Position numbers and translations under genes: made by a program. A stretch of 64,000 bases of DNA from Owenia fusiformis (taxonomy: Eukaryota; Annelida; Polychaeta; Sabellida; Oweniidae): positions 29,579,375 through 29,643,374 of the forward strand of contig CAIIXF020000005.1 of NCBI GenBank assembly GCA_903813345.2, read 5' to 3'. Positions within the stretch are counted from its first letter, which is position 1. Every line of letters starts with the position of its first letter. Below the pieces are notes generated by a model, which did no database searches, was not told where the DNA came from, and saw nothing but the letters and a program-made list of their open reading frames with translations. Below, one piece after another: positions 1 through 11,548 of the stretch.

Positions 1-1095
1 AGGGCTAAAGAATAAGCGACAAAAGGGTTCTGAACAATTACTAAAGTGAATACGATCACCTCGGTAGGTGGACTGTAGCATAAACCTGGTTATTCAAGAT
101 TTATGTTGTTAAAGTCTTTTAAGTTCCCCATACATAATATTTTCGTTTGGCATTAACAAAAGAATAACATTTAAATTGAAAGTGCTTGACTCTCTGATCT
201 TATTACCATCGTTTTTTTCAAAACAGCTGTTTTACGTAATCTCGGAAAGTGTCAAAATGGTGGGTATTGTGTTTCTCCATATATGCACTACGTAATGACG
301 TTAATCAAAACCGCTAATAGCTGCGATTCTCACCCTAAATAACCCCAATGAACGGTATGTGACTTACACAATTAATATATGGCTTATTTTATGTAGTTTG
401 TAGAAGTTGTAATTATAAAGGAGTTGTGCAAGGTTCACTTACGCTAGTGCAATACTACTCAAATGAATTGGACATCATTAGTTCTAATTTTCTATAAATT
501 CATTTTCTATAAGTTATAATTAGATAGGGGTTTAGCAAGGTTCATTCCTGGAACCATTCTTATTATATATATAACCCTAATAATTTAAAATCATTAGTCA
601 GCTGTTTTATAATTCAGAATCTACATCCAATAATGTACATTAACAGATTCAATTCGTATAAATGTAACTGTAGCCGAGAGAACTAAAATCCCTTCTGATG
701 AGGCGTTTTGTCAGAGAATCATCAGGGCGAAATATTTAGTCGTTTTGAGGATGTGGGGTGTTGCTGGAGATTTACTAATTATGTAGTTTTACTTTGAAGT
801 ACTTGCTGATGACTTCTTCTTTCCAAAGGCTATTAGGTGAGTGGTTCTGTGTGGGCAGGGTGATTTTTGAGAATTGAATCAATACCCATGGATATTTTTT
901 CACATATTTATCATGACACCTGTATACTTGTTTACCTGCCTTCTTGGGGGGGGGGGGGTACCTAACATTATCTGATAATTTGATTCAAAGATCATCACAG
1001 ATGCTGAATTTTATCCATACATCTTGCATGTTGAATCTTCTTTCAGGCCCTATCTTGCCTAGTTAGTTGGGTTATATACGTATTTCCTCATAATC
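1..1095. other. Stretch without recognisable gene
   Basis: AT-rich sequence with stop codons in all frames and no coding signature. A poly-G run of about 12 lies near 947-958. No repeat family shared with the rest of the window was noticed. Confidence 0.5.
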
Positions 1096-1320
1096 TCACA
1101 GTGCAGACTTTTTCCTGGACCAATTTTCCTTTATTCTCTTCACCAGCCTTTGACAAAGACGTATAGCTTCCGAACCAATTCCACCTTTGGGAACTGTTCC
1201 TATGCTGTTAATATGATGAAGTATACATTTAGCTTGAGACAGGGCAATAAAGGGCACCACTTTATCCCTGAGGATGTAGAAACACTCGTCTCTTGAGCTG
1301 TTTCTCCCTGTTGATGACAC
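1096..1320 (-). CDS. Possible coding exon or pseudogene fragment
   Basis: An open frame of 74 codons with protein-like composition: hydrophobic segment K-V-V-P-F-I-A-L-S, then G-T-V-P-K-G-G-I-G-S-E-A and a basic end, K-R-I-K-E-N-W-S-R-K-K. The frame stays open upstream of its first ATG for several codons, as an internal exon would. No family is recognised and no matching exon was found nearby. It could be chance. Confidence 0.22.
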   Translation of the reverse strand: MSSTGRNSSRDECFYILRDKVVPFIALSQAKCILHHINSIGTVPKGGIGSEAIRLCQRLVKRIKENWSRKKSAL

Positions 1321-2475
1321 TGTTCTGGTCGAAGAGGTTTATACTATTTGCCTAGACACTTGATAAAGTTATACTCGATGGTTCCAGTTTTTCGATTCCC
1401 ACCAGGGTGAAGTGACTTTTTCACATCAGCCCTTAGCATGGGATTTGATCCTATGTTTCAGATTAACTCATTGTATTCTCGATCAGGCGTTTCGATTTCT
1501 TAGATTTGAGGGTCTGGTATTGCACAATATTCTCACTAATAATCACGTCAAATTTGCTCCACGGTTAGAATAAGGCTCCTCAAACAGTCTGACATCTTTT
1601 AATGGTATTTTAAGTGTTTCGTTCTATTCGTACATATTTATACATCTTAAATGCTTACTGATCATTACATGTATTATTCAATTTGTGTATTCATCACACT
1701 CAGGAATAACATTTTACTCGTTCTATTGTCAATATTCATAGGCCTACGGGAAAGACAGCATCTTCAATTCTCTTGCGATGAGGATTTAAATGAATCGACA
1801 ATGATGAAGTATTTTTTTTTACTTAAGACACATATTCTCTTAGGCGGTCGTACGCCAGCCGTAGCTTCAAATATCGATATTTCTCTTGATTCTGGGAAGC
1901 TACATGTACGGCCGCCGTATGGTTGCCGTAGATGAAACGTGACTGAGGCCAAGTATATTTTCGTAATCAAAATGAAATTTTAACTGCACTGTTATTTCGA
2001 TACCAAAAAATAACGTACTACTAGGTATCGCCCTGAAAACGAACTTTGGTGCTATTCTAAATCGGTATACAAAATGGCATATATTGTATCAAAGAGGAAG
2101 GAAGAGGAAGAGCGTGTGATATATTGGAAGCAATATCCATAAACATGTCAGTATGTCACTTACCAACTCCTTTATATTGAAAACGGATTTAAGATACATG
2201 GTACGTAATTAAGTACGTAATCAAGATTGAATGTACTTATATGTATTGGATATCTATATTTTAATCCCCTATTAAGAGGGATATTGCATGGGTATAAAAA
2301 GGAGGCTGGTTAAGGGAACAGCCAAAATAACAGAATATCTGATATTTTCACAAAGTTTGCCAGTTATCTCTTTCATGTTGACTTTCATGTTGAAAATGTA
2401 TTGCTTCCAATTTTGCTTTGACATTCGTATTCTGCAGTTAGATTTTAACTTTATAGATTGTCGAGATGTAATATA
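1321..2475. other. Stretch without recognisable gene
   Basis: AT-rich non-coding sequence. A short imperfect hairpin pairs GGCGGTCGTACG near 1842 with CGTACGGCCGCC near 1910. Overlapping open frames on both strands at 1651-1970 share that hairpin and look accidental. Confidence 0.4.
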
Positions 2476-3926
2476 CGAGGGTTGATCCAAAAGTTCTGCA
2501 CCATTTGCTCAAAAAATCTTAATTCTTTATGAATATTGTTCATATTTGGCCTAAACCGCCCCAATAGTTTATTTAAATAAATGAATTTTAACCAGTAACA
2601 GAGGTATCTGGTTACCATAGCAACATGACAACAGGGTATGTGAAGCAAGAGCTCAACACATTGTAGAGGTGAAAAGATTTGACACTAAAACGGTGTTACA
2701 CCAAATTTATTAAAGGTATCAGTCATGCCTTTTTATCAGTTATTTTTTCATCAGACCAAGCTGTTTGTGTAATATAACATATGCTATAGTTGGTAACTGT
2801 GATGTCATTTACCTTAAAAATGCCTTGCACCAAAAGCAGCCCAATAAGGATAAAATCCAGTTCCATTTCGACAATGCGCCATTTCATACCCCAACAATAC
2901 ATGTAATTGCTCACACTACCATGAAAATATGTGCATAACACATGTGCCCTTCACACCTGATCTGGCTCCCTCTGACCTTTATCTCTATGGTAAACTGAAG
3001 AACACTACGAGGACAGGACATGTTTTTGAACGGTAAAACGAAGTCTGTCCTGCTGTCCTCGAGTGACTTTTTGAGACGGGAAATTGAAAATTGTACGATT
3101 TATTTGATCAGTAGGTAAGCAAACATACCAAGTGTATATGGGGGAAAGAGAATATTTTGCGAAACCAGATTAAGACCTAACAATAAAATACGGTCGAAAC
3201 CAGATTAAGAACTAACAATAAAATACGGTCAAATTGAAAAACAAGTGATGAACGGGCATGACTGACACACTTGAAATCTGGTACCTGGTTCATCCTTTAA
3301 ATGTCAACATTTTTTCCAATGAGTCGTACTCTTGCTCCGCATACCCTATTGTCATGTTACTATGGACACATATTTTACTGGTCAAATTTGAAACTATTAT
3401 GTATAGAGTGTACTATCCCCACTCGGTTTGTTTATTTCGTGGTAAGAGGAAAATAATCTTAGTTCTATATGAAACCTGTTTGGGAACTTTAATGGTATAC
3501 TACAGCACCATCTTTGGATTGAATACTCTAATTTGCAGACATATAGTGTACATAATAGCTGGGAAACATGTACGATTTTTTCTGCGGATGGATGTGTTTG
3601 GTAGTGGTGAATTGGTCAAAATACACGATGACATATTGGCACTCCAACTATTTAAGAGAGCAGAACTTTTGATTTTCGTGGGACAGTTTTATTGAATTTT
3701 TTTACATGAAGGTGAGATATTTGCGGTGTTTCTCTGAAATTCTTTGAAAATCCATGGGCTGCGATTTGAGAAAATCTAATATGAACTTTGTCAATTTAAA
3801 GTGCATCTCAATGGTACAAAAAGGAAGGCTATTTCTTCCATAGGATGGTTGAGGCAAAATATGAACAATGTTCATAAAATTTAGGTTTTTAAAGCAAACG
3901 GTGCAAAACTTTTGAATCAACCCTCG
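2476..3926 (+). mobile_element. Degenerate mariner transposon with TA target duplication
   Basis: The ends are inverted repeats: CGAGGGTTGATCCAAAAGTT on the left and its diverged complement on the right, flanked by TA at 2474-2475 and 3927-3928. The similarity runs inward for about 90 bp. Inside, on the plus strand, are transposase remnants: H-F-D-N-A-P-F-H at about 2863-2886 and P-F-T-P-D-L-A-P-S-D at 2947-2976. The two aspartates are about 34 codons apart, as in DD34D mariners, but lie in different frames with stops between them. The 145-codon open frame at 3258-3695 does not resemble transposase. A 35-bp sequence is duplicated in tandem near 3160-3231. Confidence 0.85.
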
Positions 3927-3929
3927 TAC

Positions 3930-4645
3930 ATTTAAAATCAGTAATAATAGTTTTTAAAAATCCTCGAGCTTACTTATATACTTACTTATCCTGATTTTCT
4001 GTGCCATGGTCAAGTGTAACAAGATCTTTTAATGTGAATTGCTAGCAAGTTTGAAATCCCCTTTAAGCATTGTGAACATCGATCTGATCTGTTCAGTGCC
4101 CCTCCCAGAATGGTACATTATATATTATGGTAAATTATACCAGCGAGTATAATTTAATAATCATATATTCTACAGTTTATTACATGTATTTTCAAATCAA
4201 TACGTTGGATCCTTATATCCTTGAATTTCTTCACATACCTTATTTGAATCACTGTTGCTTCCTTTAGCTCGCAGTCCCCCTATACAATTGCAAGACACCG
4301 CTGAAATTAACTGATTCGTTTTAGTTTCATTTCAAATAATTAAGTAATCTCACTACTAACTGATTTACTTAAACTAATGGCCAATAAATCTTGTGGTTCA
4401 ATGCTATTTCGAATAACAATCGCACATATAATCGTATAAATCAAAAAACTCGCAAGAAGATATCCGTTTGGATAAAAGAATAGTTGCTATCTTTATGTTA
4501 AGTGCCACATGGGGATCACATGCAGATGACCCTTGTGTTAGGCTTATCTTACATTTGGAAACTGATATAGGATAATATTAGTCGATTCAGTAATCCAAGA
4601 TGGTATTTTGTTGGAGAATCCTCAGTCTGATATGGATCTTTTAGC
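3930..4645. other. Stretch without recognisable gene
   Basis: AT-rich non-coding sequence with no long frame. A related sequence block (phrases such as TTATCTTTATGTTA and CACATGGG) recurs around 8070-8110, suggesting an old dispersed duplication of 4290-4560 and 7880-8130. Confidence 0.35.
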
Positions 4646-4649
4646 TAAC

Positions 4650-4834
4650 CTTGTATTCGTGAATGCAACTTCCGGCTGTCGGCTACAGGATTAACCTACT
4701 ATTTTGTGACCAACTCATTTGAATATGAATGGAATAGTGGCAGGTACTATGCTATTCATATTTAAATAAGTTGTCCATAAAATAGTAAATTAATCCCGTA
4801 GCCAGTAGTCGTTATTTGCATTCGCAAATATAAG
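4650..4834. repeat. Palindromic fold-back element (MITE)
   Basis: The left arm TTGTATTCGTGAATGCAACT and following bases pair with the right arm ending in TTGCATTCGCAAATATAAG. The arms also share CCGGCTGTCGGCTACAGGAT and ATTTGAATATGAAT. A half copy of the same family lies at about 7165-7292. No coding capacity. Confidence 0.65.
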
Positions 4835-4897
4835 CCAGAAAGACTCTAAAGAACGGTTGATCGAGACCTAATGTCGAGAATACAAGGTCATTTCTTT

Positions 4898-6110
4898 AAG
4901 CTACGTTCACACCAACGGCGAATGTCACGCTTTAAATCGGCGAGCAAAGCGGCACCAAAGCATGGCGCTTTAAAGGGACTTGTAAAGCGGCACCAAAGCG
5001 TAACAAAGCTTGATTAAAGCGTCGGGGTCGTAATAGGTCGTAGAAAAGCTCGAAGTAAAGCGGGGTGTTCGGCAAGAGCGCCAAAATTTTTTAAACTGTT
5101 TAAAAATTGTGGGTTCTCCGCTACGAATTGATTAAAGCGCCGAGAGCGTATCAAAGCTTAACAAACCGTAACAAAGCTCAGCAAAGCTTGACCCAAAGCG
5201 TAGGAAAGTTTAACAGAGCTTGGTTCAAAGCGGGGACCCCAGTTTCTTCACGGTTTCTGACACGCTTCGTTTAGATGTCTCAAGCTTTGCTACGATCTGG
5301 CATGAAGATCTGACACGAGGTCAGACGCTTTCATCAATATCTGACACTCTTTGTTACGCTTTCATGAAGGAGTCTCAAGCTTTTTAACGAATTGAGACGC
5401 TTTAATCAAAGATTGAAACGCTTTGTTAAGCTTTGCTACGCTTGACAAGCTTCCTCACGCTTTCTCACGCTCTTTCACGCCGTGTGACAAACATCATGTC
5501 TTCTTCAGATAGGTCATGATCTGGTCCATCTGGAAATTCTGGATCTTGTTGTTCTGCCATCGTCTTCTCGAGTCACAGATGTAATGGTTTTATGGATCTA
5601 CTGCATTTTTATACAGCCATTTGATCAAAAGCGTCATGTTAAAGGCGATCTCGAAAATGCACAACAGAGCTTGGCAATCGTATCAGAGCCTGATTAAAGC
5701 GTCATAATCGCATCAAAGCGTAATAATGCTTACCAAAGCTTATCAAAGCGTAATTTTAAGCGTAACAAAGCCTGGTCGAAGCGAGATCATAGCGTGAGGA
5801 ACCGTAACAAGTCGGGAAATCAGAGCGTATCAGAGCTTATCAGAGCATTACTTAGGAGATCGTGATATTTTTGGAAAAGTAAACATAAATGACAGCGCCT
5901 TGCTCGCCGATTTAAAGCGTGGCATTCGCCGTTGGTGTGAGAGTAGCTTTAAAACTGTTTGGCGCTCTTGCCGAATATCCCGCTTTACTCCGAGCTTTTC
6001 TACGACCTATTACGACCCCGACGCTTTATTCAAGCTTTGTTACGCTTTGGTGCCGCTTTACAAGTAACTTTAAAGCGCCATCAAAGCGCCGTTGGTGTGA
6101 ACGTAGCTTT
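4898..6110. mobile_element. 1.2-kb inverted-repeat element made of AAAGCG words
   Basis: The ends are AGCTACGTTCACACCAACGG and its complement. The first 200 bp pair almost throughout with the last 160 bp, through phrases such as GTAAAGCGGCACCAAAGCG and GACCTATTACGACCCCGACG. A second copy of the terminal 50 bp lies internally at about 5893-5945, inverted relative to the left end. The interior is a patchwork of AAGCTT and AAAGCG words. Flanking TTA on both sides could be a 3-bp target duplication. No transposase. Open frames at 5919-6177 are part of the repeat. Confidence 0.75.
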
Positions 6111-6252
6111 AGGAATGGAAACTGATTTGAAATGTGACCATAATACATTTTCTGAATTTCAAACTGTCATCATTTAACCTTGCAAGATACCACATAGAAC
6201 TATGCCACATATAACTATTTTCAAAAGTTGGCCGAAATCAAAATTAGTTGGC

Positions 6253-6353
6253 TAAGTTCACACCGACGGCGCTTGGATAGCGCTTTAAAGCGCCGTGCAA
6301 AGCCGCTTTGCACGCCTCTTTAAAGCGCCATCAAAGCGCTATTGGTGTGAATT
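6253..6353. repeat. 100-bp near-perfect palindromic MITE of the same family
   Basis: Starts AAGTTCACACCGACGGCGC and ends in the complement GCGCTATTGGTGTGAATT. The halves pair through CGCTTTAAAGCGCC and GCAAAGCCGCTTTGC at the centre. The terminal phrase matches the ends of the 1.2-kb element upstream, so this is a minimal deletion derivative. Confidence 0.75.
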
Positions 6354-6530
6354 TGAATGTGCTTTTTAAATATGTCAATTACATCTTTTTGATTCTTGGT
6401 AGTCATGTCAACTCCCTGAGGTCAATTCCTGATGATCCTTAATTGTTAAGCCACACTATATCAAAATGTTTTCGAATTTCAAAGGAACCTGGGTCCTGGG
6501 ATAACCCTATTCAGATAATATGAGAGAGTT

Positions 6531-6640
6531 AAAGCTACGTTCACACCGACGGCGCTTTGATGGCGCTTTAATGCGGCGTGCGAAGCGGCTTTGCACGTCG
6601 CATTAAAGCGCCATCAAAGCGCCGTTTTTTTCACAACGTA
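6531..6640. repeat. Second short palindromic MITE copy
   Basis: Starts AAAGCTACGTTCACACCGAC. The arms 6550-6581 and 6594-6624 are almost perfect complements, with CGGCGCTTTGATGGCGCTTT on the left. The right end is damaged: a T run replaces the expected TTGGTGTGAACGTAGC. An open frame at 6591-6791 begins in it and is accidental. Confidence 0.72.
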
Positions 6641-7164
6641 TAACAGAAAGTACATGAATCAATATATAGGATATGCGATTCAAGCGCTTTTAGTCTACTT
6701 CAGGTGCCCGTTCCACTTCAGTTTCGTGTTTAGAAAGGGAAATTTCAAACTTCACGTTGGTGTCAACGGGAATCATTTTACTCGCGATTGATTTGTATAG
6801 GTTGCTGTTTCGATTTTATATACAAGCTTAAAGTCTCTAATATCATTACTAGATGCGTACAATGTCATGTATTGTAATATGATTGATTTACAAGCGTAGG
6901 TAAGAGCCAATAACTATCATGTTTTATTATGCAATCCTACTAATATTCGCATAATTGTGTGGTAGCCAATATGTAGTTGTGTACCAAGGGACTTATAACA
7001 GTCAGGGAGACTCACTTGTTGACATGTGGCAAATTAATTATTTTACAAATGATAGATGATGGGTTTATCTTGAACGGCGCTTTAGTATAAGCATTTCACA
7101 ATTTTTAGCAAATATATTTAATATTAATGATAAGCAATTAACTCAATACGATACCTTACACGTC

Positions 7165-7292
7165 GGAAGTTACAAAACGGAATATAGTGGCGGGTACTAT
7201 TCATATTTAAATGAGTTGCCCAATGGCATGAAATAGCAGCCGGGTAAATCCGGTAGCCGACCGGCGTTAGTTGCATTTGCGAATACAAGCTT
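7165..7292. repeat. Half copy of the 4650-4834 palindromic element
   Basis: Shares GCGGGTACTATTCATATTTA, then the phrase AAATCCGGTAGCCG and TGCATTTGCGAATACAAGC with the right half of the element at 4650-4834. The left arm is mostly missing. Confidence 0.5.
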
Positions 7293-7299
7293 ATAGTCT

Positions 7300-8640
7300 T
7301 TATTGAATAGTTACTGCATTAGATCAACATCTAGTAATGCATCATGGTTTGTATGGGAAGGTTAGGTCGAATTAAAGATATGTTCGTTGCCTAAAATGAC
7401 CATTCTACCGCCCTACACCAATATACTCCGTTTTTGCTCATTTATCTATGTTGTAGTTAATTTTTATTTATTATTACACCCTTATACTCTTATTCAAGAT
7501 TCAGAGATTAATATATTAATGTACTCCCCATTTATGAAAAGCATAAAGATATCATATATATTTTATTAATGTCACCAAGTTGAGCAATATGTCTTTTGAT
7601 GTGTTTTTTTAATAAAGGAGTGCGCAATTTCATTTTTACTTTTGTTCAGGCAATGAATCAAATCGACAATATGTAATAGAGGTGTACATGCAATTATCAT
7701 ATCACATTCTTTGATAACATTAATATAACCGTTTTTCAAAATCATTTTCCAAATTAATAGGTTTCATTTTTATACCTTTTCATTAATCCAGCCTCTTTTA
7801 TAATTGATGCTTTCTTGAGCTCTCCATATCACTTAAGTCATTCTATCTTAACTTTCAAGACAACTAGGAAATGAACTGTTCGTTTTCAGTTTCATTTCAA
7901 CTAAATTAAGTTAATACTGTTGCGAGCCATGGCGATACGAATGATTTACTAAACTTGCAGCCAATAAATCCAATGGCACCCTGTTAAAATTGAAATAGAA
8001 GCTGACATATAATCTTATAATTACAAAATTCCCCAGAATATATCCATTCTGATGAAGGAAAAGTAGTTATCTTTATGTTATGTGTCACATGGGATTCGTA
8101 AACAGGAGACTCTTGTGTTAGGGCTTATCGTAAATGGAAAGGATATGAAACTGACAAGGTGATCCCAAATGATAAATGGTATCTACATGCAGTATATCTA
8201 TAAAGAATTGTCTAACAGAGAGAACTTTTTACCGAAGACAAAGACTGAAATTGCACGTCTCTCATTTTGAAAAGTACTTAATAAAGTCGATAATCTAATT
8301 GCTTGATTTATTTTATTTTATTTGTTTTAAAATGAACACTTAAATATATACAGTGCGTATTGACAACAATCCAAATCCAGAATTTATAATTTTATTATTG
8401 CAAGCTGAGGATTTATAAAATGTGGCCCGAAATAAGATGTAGCCCGTTAGAAATATACCATTTTGTGAAAATCAATTCGGAGCTACTTGGCATATAACGC
8501 TGTTAGCAACCTTAAACTGTGAATTGCAAAAAGGTGCAAAAAGTGATGAAGTTGACTGAGTCACCTCGCCTCACAAAATGGAAAAGACCAAAAATTGTTG
8601 CAAAACACAGGAAGAAAAAAAGAAAACGTCCAGTGGTTCA
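7300..8640. other. Stretch without recognisable gene
   Basis: AT-rich non-coding DNA. The block around 7880-8130 resembles 4290-4560 in wording. No splice-supported coding segment was found. Confidence 0.4.
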
Positions 8641-8679
8641 CCATCATAAGGAAAAAATAACAAGGCATTAACATGACAA

Positions 8680-9330
8680 AATGTCACCACCTAGTTGCTC
8701 ACAATATTATGAGTTCAATCTTAAGTCAGATTTGAATTTCTGAGAACTTGTAGATGATTTTGAAAAAATAAACTGGTCAATTTGAAGCAAGTTGACAACA
8801 TACCTTTTTTGACCCTGAGAAGGTCATTGAAGGTGAAATCATTTTTGACCTTGAGAATGTCATTGAAGGTCAAATCTATAGTAAGATTTGAACTGTTTAG
8901 AACTTGTAGATGATTTCGAAAAAAGTCAATTTAAAACAAGTTGAAAAAAGACCTTTTGACCATTTTTTGACCTTGAGAAGGCTTTGGAGGTCAAATCTAA
9001 AATCTAAAGTCAGATATGAACTTCTGATAACTTGTAGATGATTTTAAAAAGTACTGGTCAATTTGAAGCAAGTTGAAAAATACATTTTTGACCCTTTTTG
9101 ACCTTGAAAAGGTCATTGAAGGTCAAATCTCAAATATAAAGTCAGATTTCTGAAAACATGTAGATGATTTTGGAAAACATTGAAGTCAGCCTAAACAGTA
9201 TTTGTTAAGTTGTTGGAAGTTGTAAGAATTTGTTACAGACGCCGATCGCCAACCGACAACCACCAACCGCCGTCAAAAAACGGACACCTTAACAATATGT
9301 CACCACTTTTTGATGGTGACATAACAAACG
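8680..9330. repeat. About 130-bp minisatellite (four copies) with terminal hairpin
   Basis: About four diverged units between 8724 and 9190 share AACTTGTAGATGATTTTGAA, CAATTTGAAGCAAGTTGA and TTGACCTTGAGAAGGTCATT. After them come a CCG-rich stretch (9236-9280) and a hairpin at about 9297-9326, where TATGTCACCA pairs with TGGTGACATA. The layout (tandem core, GC-rich patch, terminal stem-loop) recalls non-autonomous rolling-circle elements with tandem cores. Confidence 0.65.
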
Positions 9331-9339
9331 ACAACAATC

Positions 9340-10660
9340 CTAGACCATAATCTAACGTGAGAAGAATCAATGTCTAATACCCCTCCCCATTCAAGTTCCA
9401 TTACTACAATCCGAGACCATAACACCAAGGGACATTCCATTCAAACAGAAGCCATTATATTAAAATATAATATTGAGGAATGATATTTAGAAGTTATGTC
9501 ACTATTAGGTGAAATATGCCTGAGTTATGCCAATATAGGTGGACCTTGGGAGGTTCTATATTTTGGCAAGAACGAAGGCATATTTCACGTCATAGTTACC
9601 TGATTGGTTAATTTGGTACCATGTGGTCAAAAAAACCTTAGCATATACCACACTCCTCACAATTTTTGGATTGCAAAAGATGTATTGCCGGCATATTTCC
9701 CTTACTGATTCAAGATTGGGTCTTCTGTATAGTATTGGTGTATTATCTTTGCTGTAAAGGTGTCAGCATCCGACAACCATGAACAACTGATATAACGCAA
9801 GGCGTTGGTTGGTAGTGGTTCTAATCTCCTCTATACTGACCTAACACGTACCCTCTAACGAAGTTTAGAAAACCAAAGATTGAGAGTCCTTCAAGATTTG
9901 TGGATAATTGGTACTCACAAATCTCCATAAATTAAAGTATAAGTCCAATGAAGTAAAGTATCACTGATATTCATATTAAATCAAATCAAATCATGACATT
10001 ATTCATAAAGGAAGTTGATTTGCAGTTATTAACCAGATAAAAAGCATGTAGAATAAAACGAAATCCTGTTGATCGATATAGCTTTAAATTATATAGAGCA
10101 TTCTAACTTGAAATAGCTGAGGTGAGACCAGGCTATCATGGTTTACTAATGCATTGTTTCATTTGCCGAGAGCACGCAATGTTTTGAGTGGCAAATGAAA
10201 TTTTGATATTAGACTTAGATATTGCGGAACAAATAAAACACTTTGGATCATTCCCCGTCATTAATAATGGCGTTAATAACAGGAACTTACTTTATTTCGG
10301 GCATATCGTTATCAGTAAATTTGTGGTTAATGTCATATACGACCTCAGCTTTTCCCGTCTCTATTTCATGTCAAATAGTGTAATATTCTAATCCATTATG
10401 TGGTGTGGAGATGAAAGGGATATGGTAAAAACAAACAAGAAATTATCTTCCTTTATTACCATTTTTTCCACTGAAACAGTGAAAAACTAACAAATTAGTA
10501 CAGTATATCCTGTTGTTCGAGATTAATGTCAGTATCATGACACGATAGCGGTCGTTACCTTCTTTTTTCAAAATGGCGGACATGTCGATTTGTAACTTTT
10601 TCACTGAATTAAATCACTTTGCCATGGATATTTGACTTTGGATAACGTCTTTAACATACT
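9340..10660. other. Stretch without recognisable gene
   Basis: Non-coding. The phrase TCTAACGTGAGAAGAATCAA followed by GTCTAATACCCCTCCCC near 9350-9390 recurs in diverged form at about 34750-34795 inside the sushi gene, indicating a dispersed repeat. Nothing else was seen. Confidence 0.4.
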
Positions 10661-10662
10661 GT

Positions 10663-11092
10663 ATATGTACCAAGTAAAATACAGTACCTTTTACGACATA
10701 TAAACCCTACAAACCTAGTTCCTCTCCCACACGCTACGACCAAAGAATATATGTACCAAGTAGAATATAGAACCTTTTACGACATATAAACCCTACAAGC
10801 CTAGTTCCTCTCCCACACGCTACAACCAAAGAATATATGTACCAAGTAGAATATAGAACCTTTTACGACATATAAACCCTACAAACCTAGTTCCTCTCCC
10901 ACACGCTACGACCAAAGAATATATGTACCAAGTAGAATATAGAACATTTTACGACATATAAACCCTACAAGCCTAGTTCCTCTCCCACACGCTACAACCA
11001 AAGAATATATGTACCAAGTAGAATATAGAACCTTTTACGACATATAAACCCTACAACCCTAATTCCTCTCCCACACGCTACGACCAAAGAAT
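10663..11092. repeat. 86-bp minisatellite, five copies
   Basis: Units begin ATATGTACCAAGTAGAATAT at 10663, 10749, 10835, 10921 and 11007, exactly 86 bp apart, and each contains TACGACATATAAACCC and CTCTCCCACACGCTAC. Copies differ at only a few positions, so the array is young. Confidence 0.92.
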
Positions 11093-11548
11093 ATCTTTTC
11101 AATTCCATGTAGAATATACTTTGTAGTGTGAATCCTTTGCACGCTCAGTGACAATCGAACTCATTACTGATTATACGTTAACGTCAAGGGGGAGCAATGG
11201 GATGTAAGGTGTACTAATTCAGGTTGCAATATTGTTGTAATCGTTTTTCAATGAATTAAGTAGATATTGTAACTATTGAATACTGGTTTTTTTTCAATGC
11301 CATATGCCACGTGTTTGAAATATTCTTTTAAACATAGCAGAAACTTTAACTAATATAATTGTAATTCAATTGGGTAATAAATATGCGAGTTAGGAATGTT
11401 AAGGTTGAGTACCACTAACATGCCTCTCAAACAATACGTTTATCCCAAGATGTATAAAGTATGAAACAAAAACTTATTAATAGTGAATTTTGAGAAAACT
11501 CTTTTCAAAACATCAGAATAAATGGTTTACATCAATCAGGCTATAGTA

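Noticed and set aside
3258-3695. 145-codon plus-strand frame inside the mariner relic
   Set aside because: Lacks any transposase motif and is hydrophobic AT-rich sequence; treated as part of a decayed element.
8680-9330. Direct repeats with intervening sequence considered as a CRISPR-like array
   Set aside because: Units are about 130 bp, diverged and without unique spacers; the genome is animal.
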